DNA of 8,417 nt, taken from assembly GCA_903918595.1 (NCBI GenBank), contig CAIXFB010000272.1, forward strand, positions 1 to 8,417, in the 5' to 3' direction. Each line of letters starts with the position of its first letter. Within the stretch, counting starts at the first letter, position 1. The stretch is from an uncultured Actinomycetes bacterium (GTDB taxonomy: Bacteria; Actinomycetota; Actinomycetes; S36-B12). Shown in pieces: positions 1 through 6,662 of the stretch. Made by a program: the position numbers and the translations under genes. The notes beneath the pieces are model-generated. The model searched no databases and had not been told where the DNA came from. It saw only the letters and a program-made list of their open reading frames with translations.

Positions 1-10
1 GTACGCGCTA

Positions 11-2383
11 CTACGTCGCTCGTGGCCCATGCTGCGCGTCAATGTCACCGACCACATAGGAATGCCACGGTTCATTCAGGTGATCGAGCCTGAACTGCCG
101 GTACGTACCGCGCATGGCAGCGAGTACGCGCGGAGGCGTCATCGGCAACTCGCTGATCGGCTCCCCGATCGCATCGGCGATCGCATTCCCGACGGCTGCA
201 GCGACGTTGAGGATGGGGATCTCCCCCGCACCCTTCGCACCGAACGGCCCGTACGACGGTGCACCCTCGTGCAGTTCGCTGCGCACGGCAGGGACGTCAC
301 CGGCGAGAGGAAGGTGATAATCGCCGAAGCCCCGCTGCTCAATGCAGCCGCGTGCATCGATGGTGATCTCCTCGCTAAGCGCGTAGCCAAGTCCCTGGGC
401 CACTCCTCCCTGGATCTGCCCGCGGATGGCGTCCGGATTAATGGCGCGGCCGACATCTTGCGCCACGCGGTAGTCCAGAACGCGGACAACACCCGTCGCG
501 GGATCGACGGCGACCTCGCATTCATGCACCGTGAAGATCGGGATGTCGAGTGCATCGATCATGTGTCCGGCCGCACAGCCGGACTGGCATTCCGTGCCCC
601 GGGTCGTGAACGCCCCGTTGCCGATGAGGGGCCCGTGTTGGGCCTGCGCGTACGAGGCCACCTCTGCGACGGAGCGTGTCGTCGACGGATCACCGACCAC
701 CATCACCCGGCCATCGCGCACCTCGAGGTCGCGCGGTGACACCTCCATGAGCTCCGACGCCGCATCGAGAAGTTTTCCGCGAACGTCGAGTGCCGCCTCC
801 TGGGCCGCCGCCCCGAGTGAGACGGTGGTGCGCCCGCCACCTACGCCGACGTCATATCCGGCAGCATCAGTGTCGGCCTGCATCACGACGACCGATTCGG
901 GCGATATGCCAAGGACCTCGGCCACGATCTGCGGAATGGCCTGCACGGTGGAACCGGAACCGATCTCCACCCCTGCGGTGACCAGAGTCGCGCTGCCATC
1001 CGCATTGAGGTTGATCGTGGCAGCCGACGGACCCACGAAAACGAACCAGGTACCCACGGCCGTACCTCGTCCGCGAAGCCAGCCCGCAGGCACCTCGACC
1101 TCGTCGAGAGCGGGCCGCATCCCGGCGATCACGTCGAGCAGTTCGTGATGCACGTTCCCCGAGAACACCTGTCCGGTAGAGCCCAGGCTCTGATCCTTGA
1201 GCACATTGCGGGCGCGGAAGTCCTCCGGGTCGAGATCGAGCTGTCGGCAGATCTCGTCCGTGTGCCGCTCCAGAGCGAACGTGCCGTAGGTACCGTTGCA
1301 TGCGCGGAATGCACCGGTGGGAGCAGTGTTGGTGTAGACGGCTTGCGAGTTGAGACGGACGGAACCAAGTTCGTAGTTGCCAAACAGTGTGTGCGCGGTC
1401 ATCGTGGTCAGGAAGGGCTGCTCACCACTGTAGGCACCACAGTCCATCAGCACGACGCCCTCGCGCGCGGCGATGCGACCGTCTGCGGTGATCGCGGACC
1501 GCAGCCGGATCTCGGCGTTCTCACGACAGAGTGCGGTCGCCATCTCCTCGATGCGGGAGTTGACCAAACGCACGGGTTGACCAGTTGCCCTGGCCAAGGC
1601 GGCCGCATAGGGCTCCAGTCCGACCTCGAACTTCATACCGAAGCCACCACCGACGGGGGGCACGATCACCCGTACCGATGACGAATCGACCCCCAGGATC
1701 TTCGCGGTCCAGTTTCGCACCGACCATGGCACCTGCGTCGAGGTCTCGATCATGAGTCGTCCGTCGCTGTCCGTGGCCACGCACGCTCGCGTTTCAAGGG
1801 AGGCCTGATTCTGCCGGCCGACCCGGAAGTGGCTCTCCACGATACGAACATCCGTGCGGGCGAAGACCTCGTCCACGTCACCTCGCACCACGGTCGCCTG
1901 CCAGGCCACATTTCCGCCACGTGCAACATCCACGTCTACCAGGACTTCGTATTCGGCCCAGTCGGGATGAAGGATCGGGGCGTCAGGGTCAAGGGCCTCA
2001 GCCATGGTGACCACCGGCGTGCGTTCCTCGATCATCACCTCTATCGCGGCGAGCGCAGCCTGCAAGATCAGCGGCGAGTCCGCAGCAACTGCGACGATCG
2101 GCTCTCCGACATACCGGACTTCGCCGCGTGCCAGCCAGGGATGGTCAGCAATGCCCACGCCGTACAGGCCCGGAAAGGCTTCGGCCGTGAGCACGGCACG
2201 GACGCCGGGCATCGATCGAGCCAGCTCGACATCGAGGTGCGTGATGACACCGCTGGCCACACCAGAGCGCAGCACAGCACCGTGCAGCATGCGCGGCTTG
2301 ATCACATCCGATGCGTAAACAGTGCGTCCCGCCGCCTTGTCCGCGGCGTCCCGACGGCGCATGTTCATTCCCAGCGCCGTCAC
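11..2383 (-). CDS. Xanthine dehydrogenase-family molybdopterin-binding (large) subunit
   Basis: This is the catalytic subunit of a molybdenum hydroxylase. The family hydroxylates carbon centres of heterocycles or aldehydes with water at a Mo-pterin site and passes electrons to FeS and FAD partners, normally in the cytoplasm. The protein has 790 residues, the usual size for the separate large subunit. An N-terminal a/b hammerhead domain covers about residues 18-125 and two Mo-pterin-binding domains cover about 140-380 and 400-720. The motif GGGFGMK is at 245-251. The C-terminal GAKGAGE carries the expected catalytic Glu at about 721. The substrate loop at 357-364 reads GAFRACNG instead of the usual GAYRGxG, and it is not the AYxCSFR loop of form I CO dehydrogenase, so the substrate is open. 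The start is GTG at 2383, overlapping the stop of the [2Fe-2S] gene by 4 nt (GTGA). Later in-frame ATGs (residues 6 and 8) are possible starts. The family call is secure; the substrate is unknown. Confidence 0.95.
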   Translation of the reverse strand: MTALGMNMRRRDAADKAAGRTVYASDVIKPRMLHGAVLRSGVASGVITHLDVELARSMPGVRAVLTAEAFPGLYGVGIADHPWLARGEVRYVGEPIVAVAADSPLILQAALAAIEVMIEERTPVVTMAEALDPDAPILHPDWAEYEVLVDVDVARGGNVAWQATVVRGDVDEVFARTDVRIVESHFRVGRQNQASLETRACVATDSDGRLMIETSTQVPWSVRNWTAKILGVDSSSVRVIVPPVGGGFGMKFEVGLEPYAAALARATGQPVRLVNSRIEEMATALCRENAEIRLRSAITADGRIAAREGVVLMDCGAYSGEQPFLTTMTAHTLFGNYELGSVRLNSQAVYTNTAPTGAFRACNGTYGTFALERHTDEICRQLDLDPEDFRARNVLKDQSLGSTGQVFSGNVHHELLDVIAGMRPALDEVEVPAGWLRGRGTAVGTWFVFVGPSAATINLNADGSATLVTAGVEIGSGSTVQAIPQIVAEVLGISPESVVVMQADTDAAGYDVGVGGGRTTVSLGAAAQEAALDVRGKLLDAASELMEVSPRDLEVRDGRVMVVGDPSTTRSVAEVASYAQAQHGPLIGNGAFTTRGTECQSGCAAGHMIDALDIPIFTVHECEVAVDPATGVVRVLDYRVAQDVGRAINPDAIRGQIQGGVAQGLGYALSEEITIDARGCIEQRGFGDYHLPLAGDVPAVRSELHEGAPSYGPFGAKGAGEIPILNVAAAVGNAIADAIGEPISELPMTPPRVLAAMRGTYRQFRLDHLNEPWHSYVVGDIDAQHGPRAT

Positions 2384-2874
2384 GGCGTGCTCCTTCGTTC
2401 AGAAGGCTGTGACACCAAAACCTGTTCGATCGCTGACACGATGCGGGTGTACCCCGAACACCGGCAGATGCTCCCGACGAGGGCTCGCGGGATGTCTTCC
2501 GACGTGCGAATCTCGCCCTGCGCGATGAGAGCACTAGCGAGTACGACGATGCCGGGAATACACATCCCGCACTGCACCGCATCTGCCTCGCAGAGCGCCT
2601 CTCGCAATTCCCGTTGCAGGTGCTCGAGTTCGCCTGGCCCATCGACGGTGCGCACCGAGCGGCCATCGCACGCAACCGCGGGCGTCAAGCACGCCAGGAC
2701 TGGCTCCCCGTCCAAGATCACCGAACAAGAACCGCACGTGCCCTCCGAGCAGCCGATCTTGACGCTGGTGAGATGCAGTTCATCTCGCAGCGCCTCCGCA
2801 AGGGACATCAGTCCGGAACACGGCAGGTAGCGAAGATCATCATTGACGACGACCTCGATCAGGTCTCGCTTCAT
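2380..2874 (-). CDS. [2Fe-2S]-binding small subunit of molybdenum hydroxylase
   Basis: This is the electron-transfer subunit with two [2Fe-2S] clusters, linking the Mo site to FAD. It has 164 residues, typical for the separate small subunit. The plant-ferredoxin-type cluster is carried by Cys42, Cys47, Cys50 and Cys62 (CSEGTCGSC, then C62). The C-terminal helical cluster domain has Cys102 and Cys105 in QCGMCIPG, then Cys137 and Cys139 in ICRCSGYT. All eight ligands are present. The frame stays open about 100 codons further upstream, but that stretch is antisense-like shadow of the FAD gene. The start chosen is ATG at 2874, which overlaps the FAD-gene stop as ATGA and begins directly with a ferredoxin-like beta strand. 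The downstream end overlaps the large-subunit start as GTGA. It is second of three genes in the operon. Confidence 0.94.
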   Translation of the reverse strand: MKRDLIEVVVNDDLRYLPCSGLMSLAEALRDELHLTSVKIGCSEGTCGSCSVILDGEPVLACLTPAVACDGRSVRTVDGPGELEHLQRELREALCEADAVQCGMCIPGIVVLASALIAQGEIRTSEDIPRALVGSICRCSGYTRIVSAIEQVLVSQPSERRSTP

Positions 2875-3662
2875 GCCAGCCTGCCAGCAGCTCGGGCCAA
2901 CACCGTAGGAACAACTGAGAGGCGATATTCGGCAGGTATGCCCGGAGCGGCAACGGGGCGAAGACCTTCGAGATGCGCCCGCGCCACCTCCTCCGCCCGC
3001 TTTGGCGTGAGCGGGCCTTGTGCCAACTCCTGCTCGACCTCCGTCCACCGCCTGGGTGCCGACTCCACTGAGCCGAGGGCGACCCGGATCTCGCCTGTCG
3101 AGGTCACCCGACTCATCGACACGGTCGCCACTGAGTATTCGTTCCCGCTGCGCCAGGTGAGTCGCTCGTGGCAACTCACGCTGTCGGCGGCGGGAATTCG
3201 AGCTCGAATGATCAGACCCCGATCGGTCACGATCTCAGCCTCGAGGCACAAGAGCGCCGGCACCAGGTCACTGGCATGAAAGCTGGTCGCCGCGATGCTG
3301 CCGCCGAGGGTGATCATCCGTCGCAGGGCAGGCGTTGCCGCTTTGCTCGCAGCCTCATGGAGGGCCCGCAAACTGCTGACACCGGCGGTGGCCACCGCGA
3401 CTCGATGCAAGGTGACCATCGCACCGAACTCCGCACCATCACCGACCGTGCACGTATCGAGGCCAGCCACACCCGCGAGCAGGATGAAGTCGCCTTCGAG
3501 GGACTCAGCTCTCATCGGGGCGCGCATGAGCCAAGTCGCGCCGGCGACCAACTGGGCCCCTGGATACCGCTCCAAAAGATCGAAGACCTCGGCAACGCTC
3601 GTCGGCCGAAGTACGCGAAGCCCGTGCAGACTCCCTATGACAGGTGCCATCACCACAGTCAC
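2871..3662 (-). CDS. FAD-binding (medium) subunit of molybdenum hydroxylase
   Basis: This is the flavoprotein subunit (CoxM/XdhB type) that receives electrons from the FeS clusters and passes them to NAD or another acceptor. It has 263 residues, slightly short for the family (about 270-290). The first FAD-binding stretch is LVAGATWLM at about 38-46, where the family usually has AGGTDL, so the second Gly and the Asp are changed. The second FAD motif, TLGGSIAATSFHASD at 118-132, is well kept. The C-terminal third corresponds to the CO_deh_flav_C domain. The start is GTG at 3662, supported by AAAGGGG 5 nt upstream (3668-3674). An ATG at 3650 is an alternative. It is the first gene of the operon and is followed by the [2Fe-2S] gene through an ATGA overlap. 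Confidence 0.92.
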   Translation of the reverse strand: MTVVMAPVIGSLHGLRVLRPTSVAEVFDLLERYPGAQLVAGATWLMRAPMRAESLEGDFILLAGVAGLDTCTVGDGAEFGAMVTLHRVAVATAGVSSLRALHEAASKAATPALRRMITLGGSIAATSFHASDLVPALLCLEAEIVTDRGLIIRARIPAADSVSCHERLTWRSGNEYSVATVSMSRVTSTGEIRVALGSVESAPRRWTEVEQELAQGPLTPKRAEEVARAHLEGLRPVAAPGIPAEYRLSVVPTVLARAAGRLA

Positions 3663-3716
3663 GACCGCCCCTTTCGCTCAAGCGGCCCCCACACTATGGG
3701 AGGGAAGGCCGAACTA

Positions 3717-3752
3717 TGACGGATTCTCGTCATCTGATGCATGCATCGGATG
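3717..3752. promoter_or_regulatory. Candidate operator: two abutting dyads upstream of the hydroxylase operon
   Basis: Bases 3731-3752 form a 22-bp palindrome in which 10 of 11 base pairs match (left half CATCTGATGCA, right half TGCATCGGATG). A second dyad, TGACG-6 nt-CGTCA, occupies 3717-3732 and shares two bases with it. They lie 55-90 nt upstream of the GTG start of the FAD subunit, where a promoter for the minus-strand operon is expected. Length and symmetry suit a dimeric regulator such as TetR, MarR or GntR. No regulator gene is present in the window, so binding is an inference. Confidence 0.5.
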
Positions 3753-3820
3753 AGTCTGTGTCACCTCACCAGCCCGTCCGAGAAATCGGTTCAGTTTCTG
3801 CGCGCCTTTGCGATACCTGA

Positions 3821-3855
3821 ATCGGCCACTGGTCGTCAGTTTCCCAGCGGCCGAT
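3821..3855 (-). terminator. Strong hairpin downstream of the ABM-like gene
   Basis: ATCGGCC (3821-3827) pairs with GGCCGAT (3849-3855) and CTGG (3829-3832) with CCAG (3844-3847). There is one A/C mismatch between the two helices and an 11-nt loop. It starts 23 nt past the stop of the minus-strand gene ending at 3879. No U-tract follows, so it is either a U-less terminator or a 3' stability structure. Confidence 0.45.
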
Positions 3856-3878
3856 GTGAGGGAGAACTGATGAAAGGG

Positions 3879-4181
3879 TCACTTGCTCCAAGAGAGAACG
3901 AGGTCAAGTGAAACTCGGGTTGGTGCGCCTTCAATCAGTGGCTCAATCACGTCCATGAAATCGCCAAAAAATGCATCGCTATTCACAGCTGCGGCTTCAG
4001 CGTGATCGGTGTAGATACCAATGCCACGAACGATGCCCGCAGCCTCGTCGCCAACCACGAGCTGGCTGATGAAGGCAGGATTGGTCTCGCCGAACTTGTG
4101 TGCAAACTCTGCGTAGCGGCTCAACACTTCGGCGTAATGCCCTGGCTTCACGTTGAGAGTGAATTCGACGACTTCGGACAT
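3879..4181 (-). CDS. Small dimeric alpha/beta-barrel protein, antibiotic biosynthesis monooxygenase (ABM)-like
   Basis: The product is a 100-residue soluble protein. It opens with a beta strand (VVEFTLNVKPG), then a helix (YAEVLSRYAEFAHKFG), two middle strands (FISQLVVG and VRGIGIYTD), a helix around NSDAFFGDFMDVIEPLI, and a final strand (TRVSLDLVLSW). This is the ferredoxin-like ABM/dimeric alpha-beta-barrel order. Members range from heme-degrading or quinone-forming monooxygenases to proteins of unknown role, and no diagnostic catalytic residue is clear here. The frame stays open 28 codons further upstream, but ATG at 4181 is chosen because AAGGAG lies 6 nt before it (4188-4193). It is co-directional with the hydroxylase operon but separated by 216 nt, a hairpin and the operator candidate, so it is probably a separate transcript. 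Its base composition is AT-richer than the hydroxylase genes. A functional link to the hydroxylase is not shown. Confidence 0.75.
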   Translation of the reverse strand: MSEVVEFTLNVKPGHYAEVLSRYAEFAHKFGETNPAFISQLVVGDEAAGIVRGIGIYTDHAEAAAVNSDAFFGDFMDVIEPLIEGAPTRVSLDLVLSWSK

Positions 4182-4431
4182 GAAGCGCTCCTTGATGAGT
4201 AATGGATTAACAGGGACAACACGAAACGGTTTTCCGTGGACCGGAAAGTAACGCATCGAGTTCAATCAGTCAGGGCCAGGGTGTCATGAGGAACACCACA
4301 AGAGTGGCTTCATGCCTGTGAACCACAACGTTGACGATCGCCAACATCAGGCGGATGTACGCATCATGTGAACATCTACAAGAAGCCCTCCGCGTGCAGC
4401 CTCAAGTGCCCGTTCGACGCACGGATGCGGT

Positions 4432-4602
4432 TCAGCCAGTCATCCGCGCGAGCTCAAAAATTAGCGGACCAGTTCCGGCTTCAGCTTGCTTGACCACCCC
4501 GTCGCGAACCTGCTCGCGCTCATGAGGGGCGGCGAACACGAGCGACGAGCCGGCCACGACGTCGATAGGCCCAACTGGCGTATCAACACGCTGGGCGTTC
4601 AC
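4432..4602 (-). CDS. Unrecognised 56-residue protein, translationally coupled to the ATP-grasp gene
   Basis: I do not recognise this protein. GTG at 4602 overlaps the ATP-grasp stop as GTGA, the same junction type used in the hydroxylase operon, and no Shine-Dalgarno is visible, which fits translational coupling. About two thirds of codons end in G or C, consistent with real coding. The sequence suggests strands at RVDTPVGPIDVVA and SSLVFAAP, then a charged helix HEREQVRDGVVKQAEAG and a terminal helix or strand PLIFELARM. It has no Cys, no membrane segment and no signal peptide. It could be a subunit, a chaperone or a peptide substrate of the ligase, or the N-terminal part of a longer, frameshifted gene. 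Only its position supports a shared role. Confidence 0.5.
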   Translation of the reverse strand: MNAQRVDTPVGPIDVVAGSSLVFAAPHEREQVRDGVVKQAEAGTGPLIFELARMTG

Positions 4603-5504
4603 CGGTGACCGGTCAGCAGATAGGCAGCGAGCAGGCCAGCGATGTCAACTCCGGTGATCATGGCTGTCTTTGCGTAGCCTGGCCATCCGTTGACCTCGAG
4701 TACGGCTGGCCGGCCGTCGACCTCAATAACGTCGACCCCCGCATAGTCGAGTCCGAGCGCTGCAGTGGCCTGAATTCCGAGGGCCGCGAATTCGTCATCC
4801 CAGTAGGGATGATCGCTCAGCGCATACGGCCCGTTCGTGCGGAAGTCTTTTTCGTTGGCAGTCCGCTGTGACATCGCGACGGCTTGCCCGTCGATGACAA
4901 ACACGCGGTAGTCCCGGCCCGCCGGAATGAAGGGCTGGACGACGTAATGGCATGCAGAGGCGATGACGAGTTCCTGATCGGTGAAGTCGAGCCGGTTGCT
5001 CAGTCGCTCGAGATGCAGTACAGCTGCTGTGGCGTCGGGGACCTTGACGACGCCCACGCCTCCCCCGGACACGGCCGGCTTGATAACAAGCGGACCGTTC
5101 AGGGACGTCAGGCATCGCTCAATGTCGCGTGCCGGTGCGCATGCGACCCCTATTGTCGGTACTGCGCGCACACCCGAAGAGGCCAAGGCGATTGCGGTTC
5201 TGACCTTGTCCCGCGCGATGGACGCTGCGGCAGGGGGGTTGCAGATCCACACGCCCTGCTGCTCGAGCAGAGTCAGTGCCGGCCCGATCAAGTCGTCCAG
5301 CAGGGCTACCGCACGCGTCAGAACGACGTCTGCCAGTAGAGGCTGGCCGGCGACCGTTACCGACGTGCTGTTGCCGAACGACGTGACGGCGAGTTGCGCT
5401 GCGATAACTGGTTGAACGTGAGCGCCCGCCGCGACCAAGTGAGCTGCAAGATCGTGCGGGTAGGTGGGGGCAGCGGGGTCTCGATCGAGGATTGCGATGC
5501 GCAT
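4599..5504 (-). CDS. RimK-type ATP-grasp ligase
   Basis: This is an ATP-dependent carboxylate-amine ligase of the ATP-grasp fold. The RimK group activates a carboxylate as acyl phosphate and joins it to an amine, often glutamate, on a protein, peptide or cofactor. The protein has 301 residues. An N-terminal pre-ATP-grasp domain begins MRIAILDRDP. DKVRTAIALASSGVRAVPT (99-117) matches the RimK linker. PLVIKPAVSGGGVGVVKV (138-155) holds the ATP-binding Lys142 and the glycine loop. QPFIPAGRDYRVFVIDG (190-206) and GLDYAGVDVIEVDG (251-264) follow. VLEVNGWPGY (268-277) carries the Mg-binding Glu270 and Asn272. ATG at 5504 is chosen because the family normally starts here. The frame is open to a GTG at 5615, but that extension runs into IS-derived sequence. 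No strong Shine-Dalgarno is visible. The substrate is unknown. A 56-residue ORF overlaps its 3' end. Confidence 0.88.
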   Translation of the reverse strand: MRIAILDRDPAAPTYPHDLAAHLVAAGAHVQPVIAAQLAVTSFGNSTSVTVAGQPLLADVVLTRAVALLDDLIGPALTLLEQQGVWICNPPAAASIARDKVRTAIALASSGVRAVPTIGVACAPARDIERCLTSLNGPLVIKPAVSGGGVGVVKVPDATAAVLHLERLSNRLDFTDQELVIASACHYVVQPFIPAGRDYRVFVIDGQAVAMSQRTANEKDFRTNGPYALSDHPYWDDEFAALGIQATAALGLDYAGVDVIEVDGRPAVLEVNGWPGYAKTAMITGVDIAGLLAAYLLTGHR

Positions 5505-5592
5505 CCCGGAAGACGGTCGTGGCGAGGCAGTTGATTGCAAGCTGTCATGCAACAAGCGCGGCCGGTGTTTGGCGAGAGATTCCCTGTCCTTG

Positions 5593-5673
5593 CTAGGCAT
5601 GCAGGCCATCTTCACGGCGCTGAGCCAACGCTATGTCATCATCGCGGAACTCTCTTGGAAAAGCCTTTGGCAT
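5593..5673 (-). pseudogene. IS3-family transposase OrfA remnant (N-terminus)
   Basis: ATG at 5673 opens a 26-residue frame that begins MPKAFPREFRDD and continues IALAQRREDG. This is the characteristic start of IS3-family OrfA proteins, which normally read MPKxxPxEFRxDVVxVAR and continue into a helix-turn-helix. Here the frame ends in TAG at 5593 before that domain, and nothing recognisable follows. AAGGATG lies about 6 nt upstream of the ATG, as expected for a once-functional start. The decay supports placing the start of the ATP-grasp gene at 5504 and not inside this stretch. Confidence 0.7.
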
Positions 5674-6066
5674 GGTCGACATCCTTGCAGCAAAAACAAA
5701 TGCCCACGGGTCAAGGTGCCAACGTAACCGTCAGCAACGCCTTTGCATCCGCCAAAAATGTATTGCTACGACCTCCAAAGTGAGGATCTCTTTCTCTTAT
5801 CGTTGATGGTCAGTTTCATGCCCATCGACGGCACATGTGCATCACATGGTCCTAGCTATGCGCATGAGGCTGGCATTCGGAATAACTTCTCGTTCGCGAT
5901 TCGTCTAGACGCTGGCGTGTACGACTGCGCGGATAATCAGGCGTGCTTAATAAAGGATCACCTCCGCCGTGGGCGTCGCCATGGACCAAAAACGCCCAAA
6001 GCAAGAACGCCGTCCGCTAATCTCCCCCCTTGAAGTCACATTCGTCAGTACGAGCGAGGGGTTCGC
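5674..6066. other. Gene-poor, AT-richer stretch between OrfA remnant and DUF805 gene
   Basis: No gene is recognised in this stretch of nearly 400 bp, which has about 50% G+C, clearly below the hydroxylase operon. A 96-codon plus-strand frame (5743-6033) resembles no family I know and has no convincing ribosome-binding site. The part next to 5673 should contain the left end of the old IS element, but I cannot delimit its inverted repeat. A weak hairpin pairs GGGCGT (5971-5976) with ACGCCC (5992-5997). GATAAT at 5932-5937 could be a plus-strand -10 element, but no -35 accompanies it. Confidence 0.5.
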
Positions 6067-6564
6067 ATGGGGTTCAGCCAAGCCATCACGCATGTCCTCC
6101 GGAATTACGTGAACTTTCGCGGACGCGCCACTCGCTCGGAGTTCTGGTGGTTCTCCCTGCTCATGGCCATCGTTTACGTAGCCCTGTTCATCATGTCCTC
6201 AGTGGGAATCGCCACCAGTGCAGATCCACAGTTGTGGGGGCTTCTCGCTCAGGTGGGAAGCACAGGAACCTTGGTTTGGTTCTTAGCGACCATCATTCCT
6301 GTCAGCGCCGTCTGGTTTAGGCGCCTGCACGATTCCAACAAGTCGGGCTGGTGGTACGTGCTGACCATCATGATCGGTTTCGGTGGCTTTTTCTTCTTTG
6401 CCATCTCTGCCTTGCAGAATGAGGTCGCTTTTGCGATCGGCCTGGTGCTGGGACTCATCTCCGTTATCGGCGGAATCGTTTTGCTGATCTTCGCATTGCT
6501 CCCGAGCACATCCGGACCTAACCGATACGGCGAAGTCCCAACACGCGCCTCATCCAACAACTAG
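6067..6564 (+). CDS. DUF805 family inner-membrane protein
   Basis: This is a 165-residue integral membrane protein of the DUF805 (YhaH/YhaI-like) family, whose biochemical role is unknown. The family signatures are all visible: NYVNFRGRATRSEFWWF at 13-29, RRLHDSNKSGWWY at 85-97, and PNRYGEVP near the C-terminus at 151-158. Four membrane segments are likely, at about 27-47, 65-82, 95-113 and 121-145. The ATG at 6067 has GAGGGG about 5 nt upstream. It stands alone on the plus strand and converges with the DUF6159 gene, whose stop is about 100 nt away. No link to the flanking IS remnants beyond position is seen. Confidence 0.9.
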   Translation: MGFSQAITHVLRNYVNFRGRATRSEFWWFSLLMAIVYVALFIMSSVGIATSADPQLWGLLAQVGSTGTLVWFLATIIPVSAVWFRRLHDSNKSGWWYVLTIMIGFGGFFFFAISALQNEVAFAIGLVLGLISVIGGIVLLIFALLPSTSGPNRYGEVPTRASSNN

Positions 6565-6662
6565 CCAGCGTTGCCTTCGCATCCTTCAATTCGTGCTCGC
6601 AGTCCTCGTCAGGGTCTGAACAAACTGATGCGGCGCCGGAATTCTCCACTCGAACTAGAAAC

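Noticed and set aside
11..2383. Form I carbon monoxide dehydrogenase large subunit (CoxL)
   Set aside because: The defining AYxCSFR loop is absent; the loop reads GAFRACNG.
2875..3174. N-terminal extension of the [2Fe-2S] subunit
   Set aside because: It is Gly/Arg-rich shadow of the FAD gene in another frame. The ATGA overlap and family length fix the start at 2874.
4599..5504. ATP-grasp ligase as the maturase of the NHLP precursor (Lys-Asp crosslink)
   Set aside because: It lies on the other strand about 2.5 kb away with IS remnants and two unrelated genes between, and its motifs fit general RimK ligases. Proximity alone is not enough.
5505..5615. N-terminal 37-residue extension of the ATP-grasp protein from GTG 5615
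   Set aside because: It has no ribosome-binding site, is unlike the family N-terminus, and overlaps the IS OrfA remnant.
5955..5965. GGATCACCTCC on the plus strand, identical to the 3' end of 16S rRNA
   Set aside because: The flanking bases do not resemble the 16S 3' domain, so there is no rRNA gene here.
5743..6033. 96-codon plus-strand frame in the gap before DUF805
   Set aside because: There is no recognisable domain, no clear ribosome-binding site and low-complexity basic C-terminus; probably chance.
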